A stretch of DNA of 64,000 nt, taken from assembly GCA_963668365.1 (NCBI GenBank), contig OY764266.1:1736001-1800000 (forward strand). Direction: 5' to 3'. The DNA is from VXNE01 sp963668365. GTDB taxonomy: Bacteria; Pseudomonadota; Gammaproteobacteria; Pseudomonadales; Azotimanducaceae. Of the stretch, positions 16,166 to 24,817 are shown one piece after another (position 1 is the first letter of the stretch; every line of letters starts with the position of its first letter). Position numbers and translations under genes: made by a program. The notes under the pieces were generated by a model that saw only the letters and a list, made by a program, of their open reading frames with translations, searched no databases and was not told the DNA's origin.

Positions 16166-17206
16166 TCAGTTGTAGATGTCGTCCTTCGGCCGGAACCGCA
16201 CGCCGGACTCCTTCGCGTAAGCGGCGTTATGTTTCTCCGCCCGCGCGTCCTTGTCCCAGCCGTCGTCCTGATTCCGATAGCCGGCCGCGACTCCCTGCTG
16301 CGTCAGAATCCCGAAGCGCGGCGGGTGCCGGTCGAGCATTTCCTGGGGGATGATGTCGCGCAGGTCCTCCTGCGTGCGCATGAAGTCGCGGGCCATGTAG
16401 TTCGCCACGCTCACGCGCAGGCCGGGCGCCCTGCGGTTGTAGGCGCCGTGCCAGGTGTTGCCGTGCCAGATCAGCAGGGAGCCGGCCCTGGCCTCGACCG
16501 GCACCACGGCCGGGTTGCCGAAGTCGCCCGGATTGGCGGGGACGATGCACTCGTCGCCGACCGGCTGGCGGCACCACTTGTGGCTGCCCGGCACGAACGC
16601 GGTCGCGCCCTTCTCCCGATCGAAGTCGGTCAGTACATAGGTGCATTGGCACACGAAGGGGAACGGTCCCAGCAGTTCGTCGGGGACCGACATGTCCGTG
16701 TGCAGGTTGAACGTGCTCCTGTTCGGCCCCCGCATCCAGCAGCCCATGGACGACAGTGTCGCGCTGTAGCCGCACATGTACGTCGCGATCGCCACCAGCA
16801 CCGGGTTCATGAGGCCCTCTTCGAAGACCTCGTCCTCGAACAGGATCGAGTTCATCAGGTCGCCATGGGGCGAGTCGGCATCAAAAGCGGCGGCCTTTTC
16901 CAGCCCCAGTTTGAGCTTGCGATCCCTTCGCGTCCGAAAGGAATCGAATCCCGATTGGTAGGGCGTCATGCTCGCGTGGGTGGAGCCTCCCTCGAAATCC
17001 GGCCGCTCGCCATTTCGCCGCTCGGCGACATCGAGACAGGCCTTGAGCATCCGCTTCGCGAGGCCCTTCGGCATCGCGGTCTCGGGCGGGATCACCGTAT
17101 AGCCGTTGGCATCGAGATCCGCGACGTACTCCTCGATGCCGAGCCGGACAATCTCGTTCCAAATGCGATCCCGGGAAGTCGGAGTCTCGGTTGCTGCTTC
17201 GGCCAT
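16166..17206 (-). CDS. PhyH-family dioxygenase, paralogue C
   Basis: 346 residues, ATG behind GGGGGA. The triad is H169 and D171 (FNLHTDMSV) and the histidine of GNTWHGAYNR; PGLRVSVANYMARDFMR carries the arginine. It is the most diverged of the three tandem paralogues: the acidic loop after the HxD motif and residues 80-115 differ most, so the substrate pocket has probably changed. The gene is followed on its strand by the two-domain SnoaL gene after about 50 bases, so the pair could be one unit. Confidence 0.87.
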   Translation of the reverse strand: MAEAATETPTSRDRIWNEIVRLGIEEYVADLDANGYTVIPPETAMPKGLAKRMLKACLDVAERRNGERPDFEGGSTHASMTPYQSGFDSFRTRRDRKLKLGLEKAAAFDADSPHGDLMNSILFEDEVFEEGLMNPVLVAIATYMCGYSATLSSMGCWMRGPNRSTFNLHTDMSVPDELLGPFPFVCQCTYVLTDFDREKGATAFVPGSHKWCRQPVGDECIVPANPGDFGNPAVVPVEARAGSLLIWHGNTWHGAYNRRAPGLRVSVANYMARDFMRTQEDLRDIIPQEMLDRHPPRFGILTQQGVAAGYRNQDDGWDKDARAEKHNAAYAKESGVRFRPKDDIYN

Positions 17207-17273
17207 GACTGTGTCCCCCTATCGATGTCCTGAATCCTACACCCGCGACCAATTGGTCACGATCGGCTGCCGC

Positions 17274-17876
17274 TCACAATTCGCGAATCCGCAAGGAACG
17301 GAACTCCAGCGCGCCGGTTTCCCCCTGGATGCCGATGTGCCCGGAAGCATTCGTGATGTTGTCGGCCTGCAACAGCTCCACACCGTTCAACGCGGTGGTG
17401 ACCCTGTCGCCGACCGCCCTGATAAAGAGCGTCTGCCACTCTCCGGTGGGTCTTGACGTCTCTCGCGCCAGCGCATCGTTGTAGTTGGTTTCGCCGGCGG
17501 GCGTTCCATGGCGGAAAAGCGCGCCGACGGGAGGGTACGGGCTGCCGCCGAGCGGGTTCAGAATCTGCACCTGGTAGCAGCTATCGGGCCAGCCCCGCGA
17601 AAACGGCTCCGTGCCCATGACCCGAATGAAAATGCCGCTATCGGCATCATCGGTCATGAAACGAAACTCGAGCTCGAGCTCGAAATCCGCGTACTCGCGA
17701 TCCGACTTGAGCCATCCGTCGGGCTCCTCGACCACGAGCACGCCGTCGACGATCGTGAAGTTGTCGTGTTCCGTGTCCTTGATCGTCCATCCGTCAAAAG
17801 TGCCGGAGAAAAGTTCTGTGTAACTCAAGTGCAGCGTGCCCGGTAGTCCCCAAAGAAACGATGCTACTACGAACAA
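17274..17876 (-). CDS. 3-keto-disaccharide hydrolase-like (DUF1080) protein
   Basis: 200 residues from a TTG start. The first 18 residues are hydrophobic (FVVASFLWGLPGTLHL) and may be a signal peptide or anchor. The body is one DUF1080 beta-sandwich: ELFSGTFDGWTI opening, DFELELEFRFMTDDADSGIFIR centre, GEWQTLFIRAVGDRVTTALNG and GHIGIQGETGALEFRSLRI end. Members cleave or bind 3-keto-glycosides formed by sugar oxidoreductases, which fits the Gfo/Idh/MocA genes in the region. Start position is uncertain. Confidence 0.8.
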   Translation of the reverse strand: MFVVASFLWGLPGTLHLSYTELFSGTFDGWTIKDTEHDNFTIVDGVLVVEEPDGWLKSDREYADFELELEFRFMTDDADSGIFIRVMGTEPFSRGWPDSCYQVQILNPLGGSPYPPVGALFRHGTPAGETNYNDALARETSRPTGEWQTLFIRAVGDRVTTALNGVELLQADNITNASGHIGIQGETGALEFRSLRIREL

Positions 17877-17899
17877 AAACCCCGTTCATATCGCCCAAC

Positions 17900-17920
17900 A
17901 TGTGTAATGTATATACACAT
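17900..17920 (+). promoter_or_regulatory. Operator-like inverted repeat before RHH/PIN pair
   Basis: ATGTGTA (17900-17906) and TACACAT (17914-17920) are perfect inverted arms with a 7-base AT-rich spacer, 18 bases before the antitoxin start. A ribbon-helix-helix antitoxin would be expected to bind here. Confidence 0.5.
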
Positions 17921-17938
17921 GCTCATGATACAGGAGCA

Positions 17939-18220
17939 ATGATCGTGACTAGAGTGCAGTTGGTGATCCCCGATGAGGATCGGGACCGGTTCGTGCATCA
18001 GGCGAAACGCGAGGGCATGTCACTGAGCAGGTGGCTCAGAACCGCCGCTCATGATCGGCTGCGACAACAGCAACGTTCCGATCCTCTGGAGTCGTCTGCG
18101 GACCTTGACGCGTTCTTTCGCGCCTGCGACGAGTTGGAGGGTCCCATGGTGGAGCCCGATTGGGAGGAGCACCTGATGGTGATCAATGAGGCCCTTGAAC
18201 GCGGTGCCTCCAAAACGTGA
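17939..18220 (+). CDS. Ribbon-helix-helix antitoxin (VapB-like)
   Basis: 93 residues from the ATG at 17939, with GGAG immediately upstream. TRVQLVIPDEDRDRFVHQAK forms the strand and first helix, and EGMSLSRWLRTAAHDRLRQQQ the second, a standard RHH fold. The acidic C-terminal 40 residues should wrap the toxin. The stop codon overlaps the GTG start of the PIN gene (GTGA), giving translational coupling in the usual antitoxin-first order. It likely represses its own promoter through the inverted repeat upstream. Confidence 0.83.
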   Translation: MIVTRVQLVIPDEDRDRFVHQAKREGMSLSRWLRTAAHDRLRQQQRSDPLESSADLDAFFRACDELEGPMVEPDWEEHLMVINEALERGASKT

Positions 18221-18609
18221 TTTTCGTTGACACGAACGTGTTCATGTACGCAATCGGACGACCCCATCCGCTGCGCGACCCTGCCCGGCAGTTCTTCTAC
18301 GAAAGCAACCGAAACCGTACTCCGCTGTGTACGTCTGCGGAGGTTCTGCAGGAACTGGCGCATGCCTATCTTCCAGTCGCGCGGCTGCAGACGTTGGATG
18401 CCGCCCTGTCACTGGTTGTTCGCTCCGCTATCCGGGTTTGGCCGCTTGAACTTGAGGATGTGACCCTGGCGCGCCAACTCCACGAGCAGTTTCCCGCGCT
18501 CGGCGCGCGGGATCTCTGCCATGTCGCGTGTTGCCGCCGGCACGGTGTCGGTGAACTAAAGATTTTCGATCAAGCGCTTCGCGCCTCGGCCGGATTGTCG
18601 CCAGACTGA
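18217..18609 (+). CDS. PIN-domain toxin (VapC family)
   Basis: 130 residues from a GTG that overlaps the antitoxin stop. The PIN acidic residues are in MIFVDTNVFMYAIG, SAEVLQELAHAYL (glutamate) and LGARDLCHVACC (aspartate). The end has KIFDQALRA rather than a full TFD signature. It is a predicted Mg-dependent ribonuclease kept inactive by the RHH partner. Convergent with a second, unrelated PIN/Phd pair only eight bases away, so two TA modules share a terminator region. Confidence 0.85.
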   Translation: MIFVDTNVFMYAIGRPHPLRDPARQFFYESNRNRTPLCTSAEVLQELAHAYLPVARLQTLDAALSLVVRSAIRVWPLELEDVTLARQLHEQFPALGARDLCHVACCRRHGVGELKIFDQALRASAGLSPD

Positions 18610-18617
18610 GGCGCCGT

Positions 18618-19016
18618 TCACTCTGTCGCCCGCAATCGGCTCAAGTGGCCCGGCCATGCGAGAAGCCGATGGTCGGCGGTCACCAGTTGGCGGCCCTTGA
18701 GCGCAGTGGCGACGATCAGGCGGTCGGCGGGGTCGCCGTGCAGGTCTTGCAGAAGTCCCGCCCGGATCCCCACCTCGCCATCCACCGCGATCTCGACCAG
18801 GCCCTCGTCAAGCAAGCTCGCGCGCCATGCGCCGATGTCAGCCAACAGCGAAAGCCGCCTCTTGTTCTCCAGCATCGCGACCTCCCAGAACGTGATCGCG
18901 GATACGGCTGCTTCACCCCTGGCCCAGGAACGGTCTACGGCTTTTCGGGTCTGCTCACCGATCCTGCGGTCATCGGACAACAGCCAGACCAGGACATGCG
19001 TGTCGAGCAGGATCAT
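18618..19016 (-). CDS. PIN-domain toxin (VapC/type II)
   Basis: 132 residues. MILLDTHVLVWLL, AVSAITFWEVAML and LHGDPADRLIVATAL carry the acidic PIN quartet, and QLVTADHRLLAW is the characteristic late segment. This is the subtype usually paired with Phd/YefM antitoxins, as here. It overlaps the antitoxin gene by four bases. Predicted site-specific ribonuclease. Confidence 0.87.
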   Translation of the reverse strand: MILLDTHVLVWLLSDDRRIGEQTRKAVDRSWARGEAAVSAITFWEVAMLENKRRLSLLADIGAWRASLLDEGLVEIAVDGEVGIRAGLLQDLHGDPADRLIVATALKGRQLVTADHRLLAWPGHLSRLRATE

Positions 19017-19294
19017 GGATCCAATACCCGATCAGGGTCGGCCTCGGCCTCCCATGCGACGCCTGTCGGCTCGACGATGTCACCCAATATCCGAATCTTG
19101 TCCCGGTCACGTCCGAATGGCGCTCTCGGCTTTTTCCGGTAGGGTACTAGCCGGGAGATCGGACGCCCGTTCTTGGTAATGACGATCTCCTTGCCGCTTT
19201 CCGCGACCTCGTCCATCAGCTTCAGACACCTGGCCTTGAATTCCGACGCCTTCAAGGTCTCGCTGACTCCTGCTTCGCTGCGGTCGCTTTTCAT
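19013..19294 (-). CDS. Phd/YefM-family antitoxin
   Basis: 93 residues from the ATG at 19294; an upstream start at 19324 is possible but less likely. ETLKASEFKARCLKLMDEV and GKEIVITKNGRPISRLVPYR form the Phd/YefM DNA-binding core. The tail DRVLDP would contact the toxin. It is first in the two-gene unit, overlaps the PIN gene, and lies behind a promoter whose spacer is a perfect palindrome. Confidence 0.85.
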   Translation of the reverse strand: MKSDRSEAGVSETLKASEFKARCLKLMDEVAESGKEIVITKNGRPISRLVPYRKKPRAPFGRDRDKIRILGDIVEPTGVAWEAEADPDRVLDP

Positions 19295-19326
19295 GACATT
19301 TCTCTTGCATGGGCTTCGCAGCATTT

Positions 19327-19355
19327 ATTGTACATGGTCATGACCATGGTCAGAA
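19327..19355 (-). promoter_or_regulatory. Promoter with 16-bp palindromic operator for Phd/PIN pair
   Basis: CATGGTCATGACCATG (19333-19348) is a perfect palindrome. On the minus strand it fills the 17-base spacer between a -35-like TTCTGA (19355-19350) and a -10-like TACAAT (19332-19327). Binding of the Phd-type antitoxin here would block polymerase directly. Confidence 0.6.
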
Positions 19356-19452
19356 TACATGATGATTCCGCGGGTACCCTTGGGCCCGACCCAACTCTGA
19401 TAAGCTGACGGCGGAACCTCGTTCAAAGTCCGATGCTTGTGGGAGGAGCAGC

Positions 19453-20259
19453 ATGAGCGCCGTTGAGCAATCCGCTGACCTCGACGTTCGACCCTTGACC
19501 GGCGCCCTGGGTGCGGAAGTGCGCGGCCTGGATGTGGAGACCCTCGACGACGAGGGTTTCGCCACCGTGCACGCGCTGCTGCTGGAATACAGCGCTCTCG
19601 CACTACACGGACAGGGACATCTCACGGTGCCCAAACTTCGGGAGTTCGGCTTGCGCTGGGGCAAGCTCGACGTGCACGGGTTCACGCCTTTCCAGGGCTT
19701 CGACGACGTGCTCCAGATTCGCGCCGATCCCGATCGCCCGCTGATCACGGAGCAATGGCACGCGGACGCGACCTGGCAGGAACTTCCTCCCAAGATCACG
19801 ATGCTGCTTGCCCGACAGTTGCCCGCGGTGGGCGGTGACACGATGTTCGCGTCGCAGTACAAGGCCTATGAAGACCTGTCCGACGCGATGAAGGCGTTCC
19901 TCGACCCGCTGGATGTCGAGCACGACGGCCGCATCATCGACCCGACGCTCACCAACAAGTCAGTGACGCATCCCCTGGTGATCACCCATCCGGAAACGGG
20001 CCGGAAGGCGATCTTCGTGAACCTCAACTACGCCCAGCGCGTCGTGCAGCTCGAAGCCCACGAGAGCCGGGCGCTGCTCGACTTCCTGTTCCTGCACTGC
20101 TCCCGGAACCGCTACCAGGCGCGCTTTCGCTACGAACCCGGCACATTGGTCATCTGGGACCAGCGATGCCTGCTGCACGCCGGGGCCGCCGATTTCATCC
20201 ACGAGGTGCGAGAGCTGCATCGCATCGCGGTGATGTGCGACGAGCGGCCGTCGCGCTGA
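19453..20259 (+). CDS. TauD/TfdA-family 2-oxoglutarate dioxygenase
   Basis: 268 residues, start ATG behind GGGAGGAGC. The iron triad is H103 and D105 (WHADATW) and H242 (LLHAGAADF), with arginines R253/R257 (EVRELHRIAV) for 2-oxoglutarate. PLTGALGAEVRGLDV is the usual N-terminal motif. Family members hydroxylate taurine, aryloxyacetates, carnitine precursors and similar acids. No sulfonate or taurine transport genes are adjacent, so taurine is not implied. The next gene is a convergent MFS transporter. Confidence 0.87.
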   Translation: MSAVEQSADLDVRPLTGALGAEVRGLDVETLDDEGFATVHALLLEYSALALHGQGHLTVPKLREFGLRWGKLDVHGFTPFQGFDDVLQIRADPDRPLITEQWHADATWQELPPKITMLLARQLPAVGGDTMFASQYKAYEDLSDAMKAFLDPLDVEHDGRIIDPTLTNKSVTHPLVITHPETGRKAIFVNLNYAQRVVQLEAHESRALLDFLFLHCSRNRYQARFRYEPGTLVIWDQRCLLHAGAADFIHEVRELHRIAVMCDERPSR

Positions 20260-20309
20260 GCCTTTATTTCTCGACTCGCGACCCGGCTTGACGCCCGGCC
20301 GCTGCTCCG

Positions 20310-21671
20310 TCACGACCGGTTGCGCCTGTCGTTGACACCCAAGCGTTCCAACGAGCGGCTCATAAACTGCACTGCGCGGGTTAGTCGCACCTGGGACACA
20401 TGGGTTGCGTTCGGATCGAGTTCCGCCTGCTCGCGTTCCTGGACCAGTCTCTCGATGCGATTGAACATTCCAACGTAAAACACGCCCGCCGTCAGAGAGA
20501 ACAGGCCCGCAATCGGGAAGAAGTACACCCAACCCACCGCGTCTGCGAGAAAGCCGGTAACGAGCTGCCCTGTCGCGACGCCGAAGCCCGCAAGGCTCGA
20601 CTGGAGCGCGTAATCTGTGCCGGCCTGAGCCTTGGATGCCCAGCGAAAGCGCGAAATGGTAACCGGATAGCTGAAGAGCCCCGTGACGAAACCCATCACC
20701 GAGACCATCACGATCAGCACCGGAACGGGGGGAAGGGACGTCAGCGCGAACGTGCAGTACATGGCAGCCTCTATCGGTATGACACAGACGCCGATCAGCG
20801 CTGTCCGGCGCAACCCGATCTTCTGGACCAGCAACGGTGTTGCAATGGCGGTCAGGGTGGAACTGGCGAAATCGCCAAAGGGAAAGAGGCCATATGCGAC
20901 CATACTCAGCCCCTTGTCGGCATAGAAGGCGCCTATCATCGGTCCAACGAACCCGGCCCCGAATCCCCAGAAGAAGGCGAATGGCAGGATATAAAGAGAC
21001 TCCGGCCTCAACAGTGTCAGCAGGATGTTGGCATGGTCACCGCGCGCCTGACGCCTCCGCCGCGCCTCGGGCGGGGGGTGTTCGCGACGAATCATGGCTG
21101 GCGTAACCGCGAACAGCAGGAGCGCCGATGCGGACATCATCGTCGGCCTCCATCCGATTATTGGAACCAGGGCAACCGTGCTGCCGCCCGCCAGATTGGC
21201 GACTCCCGCCAGCCAGTTGATCATGGACGTCCCGGTCGGCCGCTCTCTCTCGCTCATGGCTTCCGCGGCATACGCATCTATGGCGGTGTCCTGGGCAACC
21301 ATCACGATCGCCTTGAACAGGAGTATTCCGGTGATGACGTACACGGCGGCCACCGACGGCGGGATGAACGCGAGGACCGCGTAGGCGATCGTTCCGACCA
21401 GGGTGCAGGGCAGGATCCAGCTCTTCCGATAACCGAAACGTTCGCTGCCGAAATTGTCCACAGCGATCGACATCAGCCACCTGAACGAATTCGGATAGGT
21501 CGGCAACGCGAGCAGCCAGAACATGTCCAGCGGCAAACCCTGCTTCCTGAACATGAAGGGCAGAGCCCTGCCCGTGAACGACTGCGGGAAGCTTTGCGCC
21601 ATGTTCAACACGCCGATGGTGACCAGCTTCTTGAGGTCAATGCGCTCGGTATCTGGTTCCCGTGCTGCCAT
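20310..21671 (-). CDS. MFS transporter, AmpG-like
   Basis: 453 residues from the ATG at 21671, with GGGGGAGG upstream; a TTG at 21713 would add 14 residues. About twelve hydrophobic segments are visible in two halves. The first half contains DNFGSERFGYRKSWILPC, the family's loop between helices 2 and 3, and AQDTAIDAYAAE, typical of AmpG/acetyl-CoA-transporter-like MFS proteins. The cytoplasmic tail is charged. Likely substrate is a small organic or muropeptide-like compound, but it cannot be read from sequence. Confidence 0.83.
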   Translation of the reverse strand: MAAREPDTERIDLKKLVTIGVLNMAQSFPQSFTGRALPFMFRKQGLPLDMFWLLALPTYPNSFRWLMSIAVDNFGSERFGYRKSWILPCTLVGTIAYAVLAFIPPSVAAVYVITGILLFKAIVMVAQDTAIDAYAAEAMSERERPTGTSMINWLAGVANLAGGSTVALVPIIGWRPTMMSASALLLFAVTPAMIRREHPPPEARRRRQARGDHANILLTLLRPESLYILPFAFFWGFGAGFVGPMIGAFYADKGLSMVAYGLFPFGDFASSTLTAIATPLLVQKIGLRRTALIGVCVIPIEAAMYCTFALTSLPPVPVLIVMVSVMGFVTGLFSYPVTISRFRWASKAQAGTDYALQSSLAGFGVATGQLVTGFLADAVGWVYFFPIAGLFSLTAGVFYVGMFNRIERLVQEREQAELDPNATHVSQVRLTRAVQFMSRSLERLGVNDRRNRS

Positions 21672-21884
21672 CGCGGATCTTCGGTCCTCCCCCAGTGCCC
21701 CAAACGACCGCAATACTCCCCTGGCGAGCCGTCAGGTTCGTGCTGACCGACTCGCGTTCGATAACTACGCTTGGGCTTGAATCGAGGCAGTCTATACCAT
21801 CCCCCGAAGGCGCGAGCCTATCGGACGCTATCGAAGCCCTCCCTGCGGCTGATAGGCTTGGTGCATCTATTGCGGGAGGCCAGC

Positions 21885-22856
21885 ATGAAGCTAGGGGTCA
21901 GTTTCCAGTACCCGGAAAAGCTCACGCCGTCGCACCTGAGCTATCTCAGGAACATGGGCGTCGAGACCATCGAAGTGCGGATGTTCGCCGAGACCTACAA
22001 CTTCGATGACCTTCTGCGCGTCCAGGACAAGGTCACGAAGGCCGGGCTCGATATCCACGAGGTCATGCTCCAGGACATGTACAACCGGCCATCCATCACC
22101 ACCGGAGGCGCCGACCGCGACAGGGACATCGAGGTCTTCCAGAACTTCCTGCGCGACCTTGGCAAGGCCGGCATCCGGCATACGACCTATGCGTGGCACT
22201 CGGGCGGCGCCGGCATGACCGGCGAGACGACCTCGCGCGGCGCGCGGACACGGTTGTTCGAACAGGCCGCGGCGCTGGCCACGCCGAACGTCTACGACCG
22301 CACCTACTCCGACGACGACATGTGGGAGACCTATTTCTACTTCATGGAGCGCATGCTCCCCGTCGCGCAGGAGGCCGATGTGCGCCTCCAGTTGCATCCG
22401 AACGACCCGCCCCTGACGCACCAGGGCGTCGCCCGGATATTCCGCGATGTCGCATCGTTCCGGCACGCCTTCGACGCGGTGGATCACAACCCGTACAGCG
22501 CGACCCTGTTCTGCGTCGGCACCTTCTCGGAAATGCCGGGAGAAGACGGCACCGGCGAGGACATCGTGGCGGCGATTCGCGAATTCGGGCCGGCGGGCCA
22601 CATCACCCAGGTGCACCTGCGCAATACGTCGAACCCCATTCCGAACTTCCAGGAGACGTTCCCGGACAACGGCTACCTCGACCTGCTCAAGATCGTCTGC
22701 GCGCTGCGAGAGGTCGGGTTCGACGGCATGATCACGCCGGACCACATCCTCGACTGCGGCGACGGCAAGGGCACGGGCTCCCTCGGAGAGGCGTACGCGC
22801 TCGGTTATATCCGGGCGCTCATCAAGGCGAGCGAAGCCATGGTGGGTGCGTCCTGA
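21885..22856 (+). CDS. Mannonate dehydratase-like TIM-barrel protein
   Basis: 323 residues from the ATG at 21885, which has GGGAGG six bases upstream. RLQLHPNDPP, SATLFCVGTFSEMPG, ITQVHLRNTSN and GMITPDHILDCGDGKGTGS are in the order of the metal-binding and catalytic motifs of UxuA-type mannonate dehydratases (HP.DPP, CVG, VH.RN, PDH). The overall length is somewhat short for UxuA. It may dehydrate a related sugar acid, fitting the sugar-oxidising neighbours. A general sugar phosphate isomerase/epimerase label is the safe alternative. Confidence 0.75.
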   Translation: MKLGVSFQYPEKLTPSHLSYLRNMGVETIEVRMFAETYNFDDLLRVQDKVTKAGLDIHEVMLQDMYNRPSITTGGADRDRDIEVFQNFLRDLGKAGIRHTTYAWHSGGAGMTGETTSRGARTRLFEQAAALATPNVYDRTYSDDDMWETYFYFMERMLPVAQEADVRLQLHPNDPPLTHQGVARIFRDVASFRHAFDAVDHNPYSATLFCVGTFSEMPGEDGTGEDIVAAIREFGPAGHITQVHLRNTSNPIPNFQETFPDNGYLDLLKIVCALREVGFDGMITPDHILDCGDGKGTGSLGEAYALGYIRALIKASEAMVGAS

Positions 22857-22912
22857 CCGGGATGCAGCACGAAATTAGTGTCAGAAGGCCCAGCGGAACG
22901 AGCGGGGAGCAC

Positions 22913-23404
22913 CTACGCATCCTGAAACCGATAGTGGTTGAAGTTGATCGCCGACTGCCAGCCACTCTCCAAAGCGGCCAGATAAAGGGGCAGATCCGCC
23001 GTAAGCAAAGGCCTGTTCGACGACACCGCTTCCAGAAGCACAACATCGGTCAACCCGAGCGCCACGAACATGCGGTGGCCCGCCACGCCCTTACTCGCGA
23101 CTACTGTCTCTCGACTCTCTTCGAGCAGACCTCGTAACGTCCGGAGCAGCATTGACCGCTCAGGCTCCCCATGCTGCGCCAACAGGTTCGAAGCCTCCGT
23201 CAGCGTGTTCGGCGTGACAAACACCTGACGAGCCTGGTCAACAAATCGACATAGAACATCGTAATCCTCGACCGTGTATTCCCGAAGCCGCCGATGCTTG
23301 GCGATCATGGCCCGTCCCGTCAGACCGGCCACCAGCAAGACGATGAGACTCGTATCGAGGTAAACCCCGTCACGCACTGCTGCTAATACCTGTACCGCCA
23401 ACAT
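22913..23404 (-). CDS. PIN-domain protein, probable toxin
   Basis: 163 residues from the ATG at 23404; the longer frame upstream is out-of-phase overlap with the neighbour. VYLDTSLIVLLVAGLTG holds the first aspartate, FVTPNTLTEASNLL a glutamate, and ALGLTDVVLLEAV with LLTADLPLYL the later acidic residues. It is longer than usual VapC toxins. It overlaps a small upstream gene by 35 bases and probably forms a two-gene TA-like unit with it. Confidence 0.72.
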   Translation of the reverse strand: MLAVQVLAAVRDGVYLDTSLIVLLVAGLTGRAMIAKHRRLREYTVEDYDVLCRFVDQARQVFVTPNTLTEASNLLAQHGEPERSMLLRTLRGLLEESRETVVASKGVAGHRMFVALGLTDVVLLEAVSSNRPLLTADLPLYLAALESGWQSAINFNHYRFQDA

Positions 23405-23654
23405 CGCGATGCCGTAAGGATTGAACCGTCCCGGTTTTGTCGTCGATGCGCAGCTGCTTGTAGATCCGCACGGATCCACCCAACGTACGCAGCACACCGC
23501 TCGACGCGGGCCACACCCGAGTGAAACCGATGGTGACCAACCAAGAACCGCCTTGGATCTCAACTTCCTCGAGGCCAATCTCCGTGATCGGCTCGGCATC
23601 GAACATCTCCGCGACGTAACTCTTTGCCAACTCCACCGCTTCGCGCGCTTCCAT
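23370..23654 (-). CDS. Small acidic protein paired with PIN gene, putative antitoxin
   Basis: 94 residues. EAREAVELAKSYVAEMF is an N-terminal helix followed by ITEIGLEEVEIQGGSWLVTIGF, a beta-rich core. No RHH, HTH or Phd fold is visible, so it is not a standard antitoxin. Its 35-base overlap with the PIN gene and its place upstream suggest translational coupling. Function is inferred from context only. Confidence 0.6.
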   Translation of the reverse strand: MEAREAVELAKSYVAEMFDAEPITEIGLEEVEIQGGSWLVTIGFTRVWPASSGVLRTLGGSVRIYKQLRIDDKTGTVQSLRHRDVGGTGISSSA

Positions 23655-23822
23655 GAGACGCTCTGTCTCTTACTTGGATCGAAAGAATATATCCGGATAC
23701 TCGGGCATTCCATGGCGCGCTTACGACCGCCTCTCCCGCGGGTGAGTGCGCCGATCTGTACAAACGGGGTTGAACATCCTGACTGTCCTCAATGGCGCCG
23801 AAGCGGCCGGGAGGGGACACGG

Positions 23823-24791
23823 CTACCGGACGAAAGGCACAGAAATAGCGTCGAGTTCCTGACGCACCGATTCGTCCAATGTCCAGCCGACACCGCCAAG
23901 GTTGTCGTCGAGGTGTTCCACCGTGTCGCTGCCCGTGATAGCCAGCGTGACTTCCGGATGAGACAGCACCCATGCGATGGCCAACTGCGCGGGCGTCTTG
24001 CCGAGTTCGGCCGCGAGTTCAATGACGGTGGCCATGACCTTCTGCGCCGCATCGCCCGCCATCGCGGCAAATTGCTCTCGGGGACGGGACGCCCATAGCG
24101 ATCCCGGCGGCGGCGGAGCGCCCGGCCCATAGAGCCCGCTCAGCAGTCCGATGTGCAGCGGACTGTATGCCATCGCGCCGAGGCCGGCATCCCGCAGGAA
24201 CGGAAACATCTCCTTTTCCAGGTGCCGATTGAGCAGGCTGTACATGTTCTGCACCGCCATGTAGGGAACCGCGTTCAGCCGGTCCGCCACCCAGAGAGCC
24301 TTGCAGACCTGCCAGGCCTCGTGGTTGCAGCAGCCGACGTAGCGGACCTTGCCGGAGTGCACAAGATCGTCCAGTGCCCTGACGCTCTCCTCCAGCGGCG
24401 ATAGCTCGTCGAATCGGTGCACGAGGTAGAAGTCGATGTGGTCCGTATCGATCTGCCGCAGCGACCGTTCCACCTCTCGCATGATGTGGTATCGCGACAG
24501 CCCCTCGTCGTTCTGCCCCGGACCGATCCTGCTCGCCACCTTCGACGAGATCAGGACATCGTCCCGCTTGCCCTTGATCGCCTTGCCCAGGACGGCTTCG
24601 GAAGTTCTGACGTTCGCCCGATCGTCCATGAACCCGTAGATATTTGCGCAGTCGATGAAGTTGATGCCCTGGTCAATTGCGTGTTCGATCGCCCTCTGGG
24701 CTTCGGCGGGGTCGTTCTGACCCCGCAGTCCCAGACCGAACGCCAATCGACTGACGCGAACTCCCGCTTTTCCAAAGTTCACATATTCCAT
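23823..24791 (-). CDS. Aldo/keto reductase
   Basis: 322 residues. The catalytic tetrad is D47 and Y52 (FIDCANIYG), K84 (VLISSKVA) and H125 (FYLVHRFDE). The nucleotide-binding end has ITGSDTVEHLDDNL. The protein is a full-length (beta/alpha)8 aldo/keto reductase using NAD(P)H. It is followed upstream on the same strand by a lactonase gene only about 25 bases away, so the two may form an operon that reduces or opens sugar lactones. Confidence 0.88.
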   Translation of the reverse strand: MEYVNFGKAGVRVSRLAFGLGLRGQNDPAEAQRAIEHAIDQGINFIDCANIYGFMDDRANVRTSEAVLGKAIKGKRDDVLISSKVASRIGPGQNDEGLSRYHIMREVERSLRQIDTDHIDFYLVHRFDELSPLEESVRALDDLVHSGKVRYVGCCNHEAWQVCKALWVADRLNAVPYMAVQNMYSLLNRHLEKEMFPFLRDAGLGAMAYSPLHIGLLSGLYGPGAPPPPGSLWASRPREQFAAMAGDAAQKVMATVIELAAELGKTPAQLAIAWVLSHPEVTLAITGSDTVEHLDDNLGGVGWTLDESVRQELDAISVPFVR

Positions 24792-24817
24792 GGTCTACGT
24801 TTCCTCTCAGGTCCCCC

